This document shows, piece by piece, positions 36,104-47,410 of a stretch of DNA of 64,000 nt. Position numbers and translations under genes: made by a program. Below the pieces are notes generated by a model. The model saw only the letters and a list, made by a program, of their open reading frames with translations, was not told where the DNA came from and did no database searches. The first letter of the stretch is position 1; each line of letters starts with the position of its first letter. The DNA is from Hemicordylus capensis (taxonomy: Eukaryota > Chordata > Lepidosauria > Squamata > Cordylidae), in NCBI RefSeq assembly GCF_027244095.1, contig NC_069661.1, forward strand, positions 174,514,501-174,578,500, written 5' to 3'.

Positions 36104-36845
36104 CATTGGATCTGAGCCATTTTTATCAATGGCGCTTAGATCTGATCTCATATTCAGAAAACCATGTTGTCATACCCTGTGACTTAATATAAATAGATGT
36201 ATGTATGCATGTTAGAATGACCCCCTTTGTAATACATTCTTTGACACTGATAATGTTAATGTCAGTAGCAAGGCTAGGCTAAAACTCTTGTCCCTAAGAC
36301 ACACCCTTTCCACAGGTGACAGGTTTTTGACATGGGAGAGTGCCAAATAGTGTAATCCCTCAACCTGCATGATAAAGTATTAAAGGAAGACTGAACCATG
36401 CCCTTTTTCTGAATGTATAGATCAGCCTGCACTTCTGTGTAATATGTTTAGGATCAGGCTGCAACTGTAAAAAGAACTGAGCCAGTGACAGGGCTTATTT
36501 ATAGGAATCAGCATGACCTCAGCCCTAGCTATTTATGTTAGATACTTGGCATTTCATCTGTGCTCTTCAAAAGTAGCTCTGCAGAATAAAGGATGACCTC
36601 CTGTCTTGTTTATGAACAAGAAGAAATACACTTGGATAAAAATGTTGTTTAGCACTTTTGAATTTCTTCATGTGTTCAAGCTGACAAAATCATAGGACTG
36701 TCTGTTTATTAGCCAGATAATATTTCTAAATCTTTACAGCAAGCGTATTTTATTGGCCAGGGCAAGTTAAATGTTACATTTAACTTACCTGAATGGCATA
36801 CAATTAACTTGCCTGAATGGCATTCCATTTGAATGGCATGCAACA

Positions 36846-37256
36846 CAGTGGGGGTGTTCAAATGAACAGCACTACCCAGGCTTGAACAGTCCTACCTGGA
36901 TAGGGCTTCTTAATTGGAGTGCTGGGATCAGGCCTAGCCCAGGTTTTTAAAAACCTGGGCTTTTACTGACCCCCTTTGGGCTGCCAGCAGCGCTTCCTAC
37001 CATAGAGGCTGGGGGAACAAGCATCCCGTCCTCTAGACTGCATTCAATATACTGTGTGTGTAGTGCAGTGCATTGTGGACTTTCTGGAAGTCAGGCATCC
37101 ATCCCCCAGCCTCGCTCTTGTTGCACTGCTCGCTGTAGCCATGCAGTGCAGTGAGAGGAAAACCCACAGACAGTCATGTGGGGGAAGGTAAGAATGCTTC
37201 TGACTTCCCCCTGTCCTCCCCAACCTCGGGATTAACGGCCATGTGAATGACATTGA
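36846..37256. mobile_element. Foldback DNA element, ATTCACATG-end family (copy 2)
   Basis: Left GGGGGTGTTCAAATGAAC pairs loosely with the reverse of ACGGCCATGTGAATGACA. CCTAGCCCAGGTTTTTAAAA and its own mirror AACCTGGGC form an inner hairpin. The layout resembles 46081-46550. Confidence 0.5.
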
Positions 37257-37679
37257 TGTTTGGTTGTACACTGAGATAACAGAATGAAATCTGTCACATA
37301 CATTCAAGGCATACTTCAACATTTCAAGTTCAAATGTGAGCTTGACTCCCACTCCCACTTTCAAGTGAGAGGGGGAAATCAAAAATACAGCATAACATGA
37401 CATCTTAAACACTGGAACACAAGTTTGTTGCACATTCAGAAAACTATTCTACGTTTCAAGTTGTTGTTGGGAGTTGTGATGCAAAATCAACTGTAAGGTG
37501 ACATCTGAAACAAGGTCTCTCCCATGCTGTAATTTACTTTGTATGTATGTATGGTATTTATAGCCCGCTTTTCTAGCCGTTATGAACCATCAAAAAGGTT
37601 CACAATTAGGACACATTGTGGTAATTGTCTATTTAAATAAGCGTCTGTATCTAAGATACCATTGCATAACTCTGTAAGC

Positions 37680-38045
37680 ATTATTTATTCATTCATTTAA
37701 AATATTCATGCCCAGCCCTCCAGTACACTGTTGCTTGGGATGGCTCACGATATCAATAAAAACAGACACACTATTAAAAATACAAAATTAATAGAAATTA
37801 ACAACAAACATATCAAATTCAAAATTAGAAGTTTAAAAGTTTAAACCCACCAGATACTGTATTTGCTGAAGATAAAACATTAAAATGCCTCTCTAAAGAG
37901 ATAGGTCTTCAGCAGTTTCTTAAAAACCTGAGGGAGAATGGCTGAGCTCTTCTGGGAGGGTGTTCCAGAGCTGATTAGCCACAAGTGAAAAGAGCCTGTC
38001 TCTAGTCCCCACTATCTGGATCTCTGTAAATTGCAGAGCCCTCAG
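37680..38045 (-). mobile_element. LINE 3' fragment, probably L2-type
   Basis: On the + strand, GGTCTTCAGCAGTTTCTTAA, then GGAGGGTGTTCCAGAGCTG is the reverse of an L2-like WNxLP...FRxxLK C terminus. The left end CCCAGCCCTCCAGTACACTG may be a tail. Diverged. Confidence 0.45.
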
Positions 38046-38530
38046 CTAGGGATGTGCAAACTGATTCACCATTGGACTGGACCATTTTGATGATTCACCC
38101 TCAAGCCAAACCTGCCTTTGAATTTACACAGAGAATTTAAAGCATAGAGAAGCATAAAGCATTTAAAGCATAGCACAGAGAATTTAAAGCATAGAGAAGA
38201 ATGCTTCCGGCCATGACGCAAATGCGGTGCTGGCCAGAATTTGCTCACATATGGGGCGTGTGCAAATAGGGCATGGTGTTTGCAAGCAAAACCACATCCC
38301 CTGCATCTGACATCAGACGCTGCTTCTGATGACAGATGTAGGGGGCATTGCTAGGGGGCTGCTGGCAGCGGGCTGAATCGGAGCCACTGCTGGCCTCTCT
38401 ACACTACTGTCTGGTGTCCCAATAGACCACGTAGCTGACAATTTAAATGCAGCAGCTATTTACACAGCAAAGCTGGTAGGAGAAATAGATCCAAGCTGGT
38501 AGGAGAAATAGATCCAACTGATATATGTGA
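38046..38530 (+). mobile_element. hAT-like end plus short tandem duplications
   Basis: TAGGGATGTGCAAACTGATT near 38046 matches the left end of the hAT fossil at 57542 (TAGAAATGTGCAAATCAATT). No matching right end was found. Within, ACAGAGAATTTAAAGCATAG recurs 46 bp apart (38127, 38173). AAGCTGGTAGGAGAAATAGA is duplicated in tandem near 38470-38515. Confidence 0.5.
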
Positions 38531-38639
38531 CAGCCCCTAGTTGTTTACAAGACTAACACACTGTAAATAATAGCTTTTCATATAAAAGTATATGAATCTT
38601 AAACTTCATATATATAAACTTTTTTAAAAAAAGGTTGCC

Positions 38640-38850
38640 TCAATCCTATGCCAAATTTTTCAGTTTTTAATGCAATTAACACTTAGTGATATTGATTTGT
38701 TTATTTATTTAGGCAAATTACATGCAACTAATATTTATGATGCTGTAACAGATTTAAAATATACCATCATGTGCTTTACAGAGGAATCCTTTACATGTTT
38801 ATTCAGAAATAAGCTCCAGTATGTTCAATGGAGCTTACTTTCAGCTGTCA
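38640..38850. mobile_element. MITE-like repeat remains
   Basis: AATCCTATGCCAAATTT and CATGTTTATTCAGAAATAAG, then CAATGGAGCTTACTTTCAG follow the pattern of the short MITE seen at 6680-6875. Confidence 0.35.
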
Positions 38851-38939
38851 AATTAAATCATCTTTATTATGGTCTTTATTATTATGGTATATTTATTTAT
38901 ATTTATATTAGTATTATTATAGTATTATTATGGTTACAA

Positions 38940-39046
38940 TGGCATAGCAGATGGATAAAAAGCATAAAAATGGCATTAAAATGACATGAAAGGCATAATC
39001 ATGACATTAAAAGGACATAAAAGGACATAATCATGACATTAAAAGG
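38940..39046 (+). repeat. Degenerate tandem repeat (GACATTAAAAGGAC)
   Basis: Repeats of ATCATGACATTAAAAGGACA and shorter versions run directly up to the following SINE. Confidence 0.75.
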
Positions 39047-39047
39047 A

Positions 39048-39262
39048 CCAGAGCCCCTGGTGGCACAGTGGTAAAACTGCTGCCCTGTAACCAGAAGGTT
39101 ACAAGTTCGATCCTGACCAGGGGCTCAAGGTTGACTCAGCCTTCCATCCTTCCGAGGTCGGTAAAATGAGTACCCAGAATGTTGGGGGCAATATGCTAAA
39201 TCATTGTAAACCGCTTAGAGAGCTCCGGCTATAGAGCGGTATATAAATGTAAGTGCTATAAA
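39048..39262 (+). mobile_element. tRNA-derived SINE of a third family
   Basis: CCTGGTGGCACAGTGGTAAA (A box), GTTACAAGTTCGATCCTGA (B box), then CTCAGCCTTCCATCCTTCCG, GTAAACCGCTTAGAGAGCTC and GCGGTATATAAATG, an L2-like tail. Confidence 0.82.
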
Positions 39263-39499
39263 AGTGGCAACCAAGGTCTTAAAATCCCTGGATCTCTAGA
39301 TCCCAAGAACCTGAATCCCAAGGGCCTCTGGATTTCAGAATCTCAAGAGTCTTAAAATCTTAAAACCCCAATCTTAAAATCCCAATCTTAAAAGAATTTT
39401 AAAATCCCAGTGTCTACATATCTATAAAACTATTTGCAAATCTATAACACTATAAAATATTGATTATAAAATGCTATTGAGAAAGCTGAAATGGAGCTG

Positions 39500-39990
39500 T
39501 AAGGCTAAGCGCTCTTTCTGGCCTGCTTAGGTCTTGCTGCCTGTCAGGACTTGATGGATTTTAGACACTGCTGTGCAGAACTTGACAACCTTATGCATGG
39601 TAGCGGGCTTGGAGTCAGAGAGTAGAAGAGAGGTCTAGAATTGGCTTGAGCGACCTGGGGACTTGAGTAATAGCATATGGATGAGGGTGGTGTGAATGCC
39701 TCTGTAGAATGGGCAGTGGAGGAGAACATGCACTGTTGTTTCAACTTACCCAGAGTCACAGGGGCACAGGTGTTCTGGGTGCGGGGCAGTCTCCCTGTAT
39801 CTGCCATCTAGCACAGTTGAGGGAAGGGCACCGCAGTGGCCCAGGGTAAAGGCCCTTCTGTGATTTGGGACTTCCAGCTGTGTTAGATATGTGGTGGGGG
39901 ATGCAGTGTATCTTAGTCTTTCACTGATGGGGAAGTCTGGGGGCCATTCCTAGATCTGTTTGGCTCTCTCTGTCCATTATGCACTATTTG
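39500..39990 (-). mobile_element. LINE C-terminal fragment, clade uncertain
   Basis: Minus-strand pieces read RRAFTLGHCGALPSTVLDGR, HLCPCDSG and ETTVHVLLHCPFY, the Cys-His knuckle that follows reverse transcriptase in several LINE groups. One stop interrupts CPCDSG from what follows. Confidence 0.6.
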
Positions 39991-39999
39991 ATGAATGAT

Positions 40000-42002
40000 T
40001 TTGCCTGATCGTGGCCCATGGCAAGTTTAGTCCCAGGTAATTTCTACAGGATTGCACCCTAAGACAGTAGATGACATACTGCACAGGAGAATGTGGAAAG
40101 TTCTAAACTACATGCACTGCTGCAGGTATCTAAAACAACAGCTGTGCTGTTGCAGAACAGTGCTGATGCACTACAATAAAATAGCTTCTAAAAAACAAAA
40201 CAAAACCTGCTTCCACTTCTAATGTATGTAGAGTTGCGGATGTGCAATTGCATAGTTTTAGCACACCAGCCCTGTTCCTCAACACCACATGCATTGTTTT
40301 AGACACACACAGCAATCCGGATGGTTCAGAACCACCCACATTACCTTGCTCAGCATGTCAGCCATATTTTCAAATGCAGTAACACTGCAGTTACATTTTT
40401 TATTGGGAAACATGCATGACTAAATATATGTACAGCAGAATTCAGAGGAAATAAGGGAAGCCCAAGCACCACTGTAGGAATTAAGAGCTTAGCCATGTTC
40501 TCCACATGACTCGCTTTCTGTGGCTTTAGCTACAGATATTTCTAAAGCAGTAATGTCTAGAAAGGGTGGTGTTCCCCCCCCCCATGACATATGGCAAGTC
40601 CAGATTCTTGATGAGTTTTCCTGTAATTGCAGTGCTTCAATGGCAAAGGGGGGAGAGAGGGTCGTGCCCCTTAGTCTGTGTGATGGTTCTCTTATCTACT
40701 GCTTTTTTGAAGGCTACCAGAGTGTGTGTGTGCATGGAACTGGTTTGGCTAAAACTGGGCCGAGTCAGGGAGTGGGGCTTGCGTATTTCATTACAGGTCC
40801 CCTATCTTCCCCCCTCCCGCAATAATTTGACTACTGTGCACCCTACTCCACACTTCCACAGAAATATACTAAGAAATGAAACCTTAGAGAAGATATTCTC
40901 TATATTGTTCAACAACCAAGACATGTGGTTTCTTCCTGTCAAAGCAGCAGAGATAAATAATAGTAATAAATGCGAACAATACAAGAAACTTTACATTGAA
41001 ACTGGGATATAGAAATGTTGCCTGTCATATTTTCAGTTCAAATTACATCAGCAGTAATTATTCCTTTAAAAACAAAACTAAAACCCTCAATAAGACCAGA
41101 ATACTTCTTAGACAATGCAGCTATTCAGCACTAACAGTCTTAAGCTTTTGGAAGAGTAGCTGTTTGTTATTATTGTTAAAAAGAATGATCTTAGGTTTGC
41201 TTTACAATTTCTGAACTATGTCTTAGATGTATGGTATGTGATTACATGCAGCATTATAGAATTTGTTGCCTGACTCATTTGCAACTGTATTTTTGGAATA
41301 TGAGAATAATATCTACTCTGTAAAAACCATAAGCTAGAAACTTCTACAAGCAACAGTGGTGACAATAAGTGGTATCATCTTACAGATTTACAGCACAATC
41401 TCAAACTTGACCCTAAGCACTCTTAATTTGTGATGATTTCTGTTAAAATCAATAAGACTCACTTCCTACTCCGCTCCAGTATTATGTAATTGTCTTTCGC
41501 GATAGATATCTTTCATATTGTCCATTACTGCATGCATTGATCCTCAGGAATAGCATGTCCAGCTGAGCTGGTCCAGTCCAGGTGCAAGTGACGTCCTTTC
41601 AGGTTCTCACAGATATAGCTAAATGCTGCTCTTTTCTGCTGGTTGAAAGCAGGGAAATGAAGGGAAGCAGAAAAAGTCTGTTGAACATTAAAAAGCATTC
41701 TCTGCTGTGCAGTGGAAGAAGAGTGCAGTCCATAAAATCAATCCATGGGGTTCCACTTTGCTTTGACAGATTTTCTCAGAGATGAAAACTTCCTGAGGGA
41801 AACCCCAGATGTAGCCTCCCACTTTTGGCAATCATTTGCAAAATATTGACCATGAGAAAAAAGAATTTCCCTCAAGGAATCTGGATAGTAGAAATTCATT
41901 TGATAAAGTGAACTGTGTCAAACCAGAGCAGTTTCCTCAGGGTGTAAGGTAAGTCGTTCTGAGGCATGGCTCATATTCCTTTTGGGGGCCCCATGTGTGC
42001 AG
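40000..42002. other. Stretch without a recognised feature
   Basis: Open frames of up to 148 codons (40566-41012, + strand) show no known domain. The sequence is AT-rich and largely repeat-free. Confidence 0.4.
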
Positions 42003-42492
<490 letters not shown>

Positions 42493-43184
42493 AGGCAGCC
42501 AAAGTAAATGTGGTCAATGGAACCAGAATGAATGTGCTGTTGTAATTGATTCTGATCTGTATTTTATACTATGGTCAGCTACCTACTTAAAAGAAATCAA
42601 AGTACAAATCCTTGCTGAACGAAAAAGAAAGAAAGAAAGATTATCAAGTTAAGTATGAAGATAAGCAGACTATGGCATTAGCCTTTCACTTCAGTGTGAT
42701 CTGGGAAAACACCCTTCAGTGTTCCCCATTCATAGCTGATGATTAATGAAGAAAAGATTGAGGTTAGATAATATTGTGAAAGGACTGGACCCTTCACTGA
42801 TATGCAGAACAAACTGAAATAATAATGAAATAATCACTGGTTCCTGTGTACTATGCCTAGTCAAACATATTGTGTTTGTTAGAATATATTTTATTTTTAT
42901 AGGAAAAAACAAAACAGGAGGAAACCAACAGCAGATTCAAGTATAATTATCTTCCATATATTATATTGATTTAAAACAGGGGGGAATGTGGTTTGCCAAA
43001 TTGGACTCCAAAAGTCACTGTCTGGTAATACTTTTATGAGGACCAACCAAAATGACACAGAGTCATGAACAGTAATATTTTGAGTTCTCCAGAACTCTTC
43101 ATCAAGCTGGATGCTTAGCAAAGCAAAATGGAGAGATGAGGAGAGAATTTTGAAGTTTGACATGACAGTAGAGCTCAAATGCCA

Positions 43185-43245
43185 CCCAGAGACATAAGTT
43201 TTGGGTGGTATAGAAATTTGTTAAACAAACAAATAATAAAAGTCT
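43185..43245 (+). mobile_element. L2-like LINE tail
   Basis: GCCACCCAGAGACATAAGTT, then GGGTGGTATAGAAATTTG and an A-rich end form the L2-type tail. A second copy is at 43482-43545. Confidence 0.5.
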
Positions 43246-43481
43246 GGAGTTTAAGACAGAGTGCAGGAGGAGTTATGCAGGCTTAGTTTGATAGGTCTCA
43301 TTAGATGCCTAGGTGTTGACTTTGTAGAGCAGGAGTGATTGACCTGAGGCTCTTCAGCTGGAGATGATGGGAGTTGTAGAGAGAACAGCTTGAGACTGCA
43401 GGGATTCTCTTTAACTCTTCTACAACATGGATATGAGCAATATCACCTGATCTGAACCAGATCTTTTCCAATTCCAATTAA

Positions 43482-43545
43482 CCGCCCAGAGACGAAAGTT
43501 TGGGCAGTATATAAATGTGATGAATAAATAAAATAAAATAAATAA
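43482..43545 (+). mobile_element. L2-like LINE tail
   Basis: ACCGCCCAGAGACGAAAGTT, then GGGCAGTATATAAATGTGAT and an (AATAAAT)n end. Confidence 0.55.
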
Positions 43546-43567
43546 ATTCCTCCACATGTGGAGGAAT
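43546..43567. repeat. 22-bp perfect palindrome
   Basis: ATTCCTCCACA is followed at once by its exact reverse complement. It sits at the end of an L2-like tail. Confidence 0.9.
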
Positions 43568-43589
43568 CTCACTTCATGTGGCTCTATCA

Positions 43590-43727
43590 CAGGGCTACAC
43601 AACTTTGGCCATCATGCAGATGTTGGCCTAGAACTCCCATAATCCCTGGCTATTGGCCACTGTGGCTAGGGATTATGGGAATTGTAGTCCAAAAACAGTC
43701 AAGGGGGCCTAAATTGAGCAGGCCTGA
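43590..43727. mobile_element. hAT MITE, palindromic (same family as 32508-32643)
   Basis: CAGGGCTACACAACTTTGGC mirrors the right end TAAATTGAGCAGGCCTG. AGAACTCCCATAATCCC mirrors GGGATTATGGGAATTGTAG. Flanks CTCTATCA and GCCTATCA agree at 6 of 8 bases, as for a worn target duplication. Confidence 0.8.
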
Positions 43728-44024
43728 GCCTATCACATGGTTTAATGCCAGAAGTGGTACAGCTCCTGTTGTATTTGGTGGTCTACTGTTATGTCTGCTA
43801 TCATCAGTTTTATACAATCATAATAGTGCTTACTCATTACTTCTTTGATATATAGGCATTCTGGGCAGGAGTTAGTACCAATGACATCCCACCATGTTTT
43901 TAAAAAGTTTTAGCAGATTAAAATCAAAGGCACTAAGACAGCCATGTGATTGCCTAGTCACCTGGTTACCCTGAGGGATTTGAAGGCTTGTCTTGGTAGC
44001 AAAGATATAATATAATGAGAGGTG

Positions 44025-44272
44025 TTATAGTGTAGTGGCCAAGAGACTAAGCTGTAAATCCAGACCTGCCTGGTTCATATCTCATCACTGCCACAAATTA
44101 ACTAAGTGGCCTTAGGCAAGCTGCTCCCTTTTAGCCTCTGCTCCTCAGCTGCAATATTGGGGTGATAATATTAATTACCTTACAGGGTTTTTGTAAGGAT
44201 TACCTCAAGACAATACACATGGAACACTTTGCACACTGAGAAAAAACACACTATACAAATGCTAAGTATCCT
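44025..44272 (+). mobile_element. MIR (CORE-SINE)
   Basis: TATAGTGTAGTGGCCAAGAG, CTGCCTGGTTCATATCTC, CTAAGTGGCCTTAGGCAAGC, GGTTTTTGTAAGGATTACCT and GCACACTGAG cover the head, core and tail of MIR in order. Confidence 0.8.
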
Positions 44273-44274
44273 TC

Positions 44275-45360
44275 AAATGTAGCTTTGGTTTTATTTTAAC
44301 AAAATATGTTGTTGCTCTTGTGCTAATGGGGTGGGGGGGAGAGAATGTGACCATGAATTCCTCATGTGTTTGTGCTCTACTTGTATATTTCTAAATAAAT
44401 AAATATGTAATAAATGTTTCTGGGGCTGACTCATTCAAAAGAAACTAAAACCAGTGGTGTTCATTTGGGCTGCCGGTGAGGAGAAATGAAGCGTGTGTAA
44501 TGATATGTTATTGCGTTTCATGGTAGTGGAGGGGAAAAGGGAATTACAATTTTTCCTTATGTCTGAAGCAACATTCTGTGGTTTAAAAAACAATGTGTTA
44601 AATAGTGTTAAATAGTCTTTTATGAATTCAGAACTGAAGCTTATAGTATACTTTGAATAGTGGCCGGTCTGTTCAGTGTAGTTTGAAGTTATTTCAAGGC
44701 TCAGTCTCTTGCCTTTTACCTCCATTTTTATAGTGAACAATTGACTTTGTCCAATTTGTTAGGGGATATCTCTTTTTGGTATGATAATCATATATATTTA
44801 AGTATGTGCTCTAACATGATAGGTAGCATGTGGCTCCTTAGGATGTTCGAAAATGGGTGAGAATAGGTCCCCCCTGATTATTTCAATGTTAGCAAATAAG
44901 AAAATTCATGAACATTCTTCTTCATAAGTATATATCAAGTTAGGAAGCAGCAGGATTTGAAGCATTAAGGAGCATTTAACTCAAAAGGTTTAGTTGGGAA
45001 GATATACTTCCTGAGAGTAACATTGGATATTTTGGAATCTAAGGATATGTACAATGGAAAAGGGACACTGGGATTATTATTATTATTATAAAGGAAGAAA
45101 GGGCCTGCCGGTTCAGATGAACAATGGACACTACATGTGAGGAGAATGGGATCATACTGAAAGTGCATCCACCCTGACATCACTGAAGGATGATGTGAGA
45201 TGTGAAGGATGATGTGATGTGTGAGAGGGGCATTCATCCGAATTCACCCTCTACATGTGTGGCAAAATCCTGTTTAAACAAGGTTTTGGAGCGTGTGTAG
45301 GATTAATACCCCTCTCACATGATTAAAGGATGTTTGGACAGTCTTCCTTCAGTGACAACA
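44275..45360. other. Stretch without a recognised feature
   Basis: No nameable gene or repeat; a (TTA)n patch lies at 45074-45090. Confidence 0.4.
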
Positions 45361-45364
45361 GGGT

Positions 45365-45450
45365 GCACTCTTATTCATTCATTCATTCATTCATTCATTC
45401 ATTCATCAAACTTATATACTACCCAAACTTTCATCTCTGGGCGGTGGAGA
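45365..45450 (-). repeat. (ATTC)n tract with reversed L2-like tail
   Basis: About 36 bp of ATTC repeats, then AACTTATATACTACCCAAAC and TCATCTCTGGGCGGTG, the reverse of the L2-like tail. Confidence 0.7.
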
Positions 45451-45626
45451 CTTTTCGTCTCTTGGTGCAACCTTGTCCTCCTTACGTGTAGTGGTCACAG
45501 TGAACTGGCCCAGTGTAGTTAAGCACTTGGCCAATGGTAGTTGAGGGAAAATGTATAAAGCCCATTTTCAGTGGCATTTGACCCAATGCAGACCCAAACA
45601 TACTCATAGCTTGACTCAGTTAACAG

Positions 45627-45944
45627 TTGGAGGTGCTATCTCATCATGCTGATTTTTTCCACATAGTTTGGTCATGTACTGTGATAGAGAGTTTTTGGAA
45701 ACGGCCACTGGGAGAAATATATGAGAGGACAGAATATGCTATTAGGCATAATCCAAAAATTGTACTTTTAGGCTCTCTTGCTGAAGAGCATCTTGAGTTG
45801 GTGACATGCTTGTTAACTACTGCAAAAATCTGTATTGCCTCTAATTGGAAAAGTATTAATGCACTTGATGGATTTTATTTGCCATGTATTAGAACAATAA
45901 ACATCAAGATAATGTACATAGTTGTACATTATTTTCATTGTTAG
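45627..45944 (+). mobile_element. L1 LINE ORF2 C-terminal fragment
   Basis: HADFFHIVWSCTVIESFWKR, IVLLGSL and LLTTAKICIASNWK match the C-terminal cysteine region of L1 ORF2 (HxxWxCxxxxxFW...LLxxAxxxIAxxWK). The reading frame is open for 105 codons. Confidence 0.75.
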
Positions 45945-46080
45945 GAAATAGCTTTTTTAAAAGTAGGGATAACGTTAACCACAGATCAAAAAGCAGGGCT
46001 GAGTGCTATGCAGGTGTGCCTTAAAACCTTACATGCATTAACACTTTTCTATGACCTGGTTCATATGACAGTACTTATTG

Positions 46081-46550
46081 AGGCCATTCTCAAATGCACC
46101 CTAGCCCAGGCTAGGGCAGCCCAGCCTGGGTTAGGCTGTGTGTGAGAACTGCTGGGATTGGGCCTGATCCCAGCAGGGCAGCGCTGCCTAGCCCAACTTT
46201 GTAACCCAGTTTTTAGCTGGGGTTAAAACCTCAAGTGAGCCCTTAATCTTGGCTCCGGGATTGTGGGGCTGCGTTCAGCCGCAGTGGACACAGAGACAGA
46301 TTCCTAGAGTGCCATTTGCCTGGGGGGGAATCACCCCATGCACTGCACATGTCACGTAGTGTATTGGGGGATATCCAGAGGCCAGAACGCGTCATCCCAG
46401 CTTCCGGAGCTACGCCTTGCGCCATGCAGCACAGATCAGCTGGGAGGGTGCAATTTGCACTTCCAGCAACATTGCAGTGCTTGTCTGGGGTGGGGGAGGT
46501 GAGTTGGACCAGCCTCCCCTGCCCCACCCACTGTGTCATGTGAATGGTCC
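46081..46550. mobile_element. Foldback DNA element, ATTCACATG-end family (copy 3)
   Basis: Left AGGCCATTCTCAAATGCACC pairs with the reverse of GTGTCATGTGAATGGTCCT. GCCCAGCCTGGGTTAGG forms an inner hairpin near 46120. No clear target duplication was seen. Confidence 0.6.
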
Positions 46551-47160
46551 TGTTGTGGGCTAACTTCAGTCACCATGTGAAACAGTTTGTCTGTGTAAAA
46601 TATTAGTCACTGATAAACTGTCATGCATATGCTTATATGTGAATACACTATCGGCCCATGAGATGGAAGTGATAAGCCATTCACCTGACTACCACAGTCA
46701 CCTCAAGTGACTGTGGCTTTATAAACTATGGTTGTGGTTGCTGGTACCAGATCTTTATTCCTTTCACATGCTTCCCAACAACTGTGAAGATATCCAGGAA
46801 TGCCAGCTGACCTTTGGAGCTCAAGGGAGAATAGAGAAGAGAGCTGGCTGGCTAGCTGATATGCATTTGGTTTGTTTTTCAGAGCCTTCACAGGATGACG
46901 TTCAATCTGCAGTTGACTTTTGATTCATGGCAGACTGGTTATTTTCCTCTTGCACTCTAACTGGAAAAGACAAGGAATTTATTTGCTGTAAATAAGACTG
47001 TCTTGGTACCACAAGACTCAGATAGATACATACATGATCTGATCTCAGCATGCTCATGGGATACAGCAAACTGAGTTAATATCTCAATATAATAGTTATA
47101 ATTAACTTTCTGATACACAGGAAGACTAATGATTGATGTTCAGGATCCAAATGATACAGG
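46551..47160. other. Stretch without a recognised feature
   Basis: No nameable repeat or gene. Confidence 0.4.
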
Positions 47161-47171
47161 TCTGAGAATAT

Positions 47172-47200
47172 CTCCTCCTCCTCCTCCTCCTCCTCCTCCT
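47172..47200 (+). repeat. (TCC)n microsatellite
   Basis: About 28 bp of TCC/CTC repeats. Confidence 0.9.
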
Positions 47201-47410
47201 GCTTTTCAACGAGAAATTTCCCAGACTGGTTTACAGAACAAATGAAATAAGAAGGTGTTTCCTTGTTCCAAGGGTTCAGAATCTAAAAAGAAATATGAGA
47301 GAGACATCAGCAACAAGTATTGGGGGGATGCTATGCTGAGATGAATAAAGAAATTGCTTTCCCCCTGCTATATAGGAGAGCCACTACTTTAAAATAACAG
47401 GGCCTCCTCT
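47190..47410 (+). mobile_element. Old interspersed repeat of unnamed family (partner of 11700-11935)
   Basis: TTCAGAATCTAAAAAGAAAT, GACATCAGCAACAAGTATTG, TTGCTTTCCCCCTGCTATAT and GAGCCACTACTTTAAAAT correspond block by block to the copy at 11700-11935. Confidence 0.5.
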
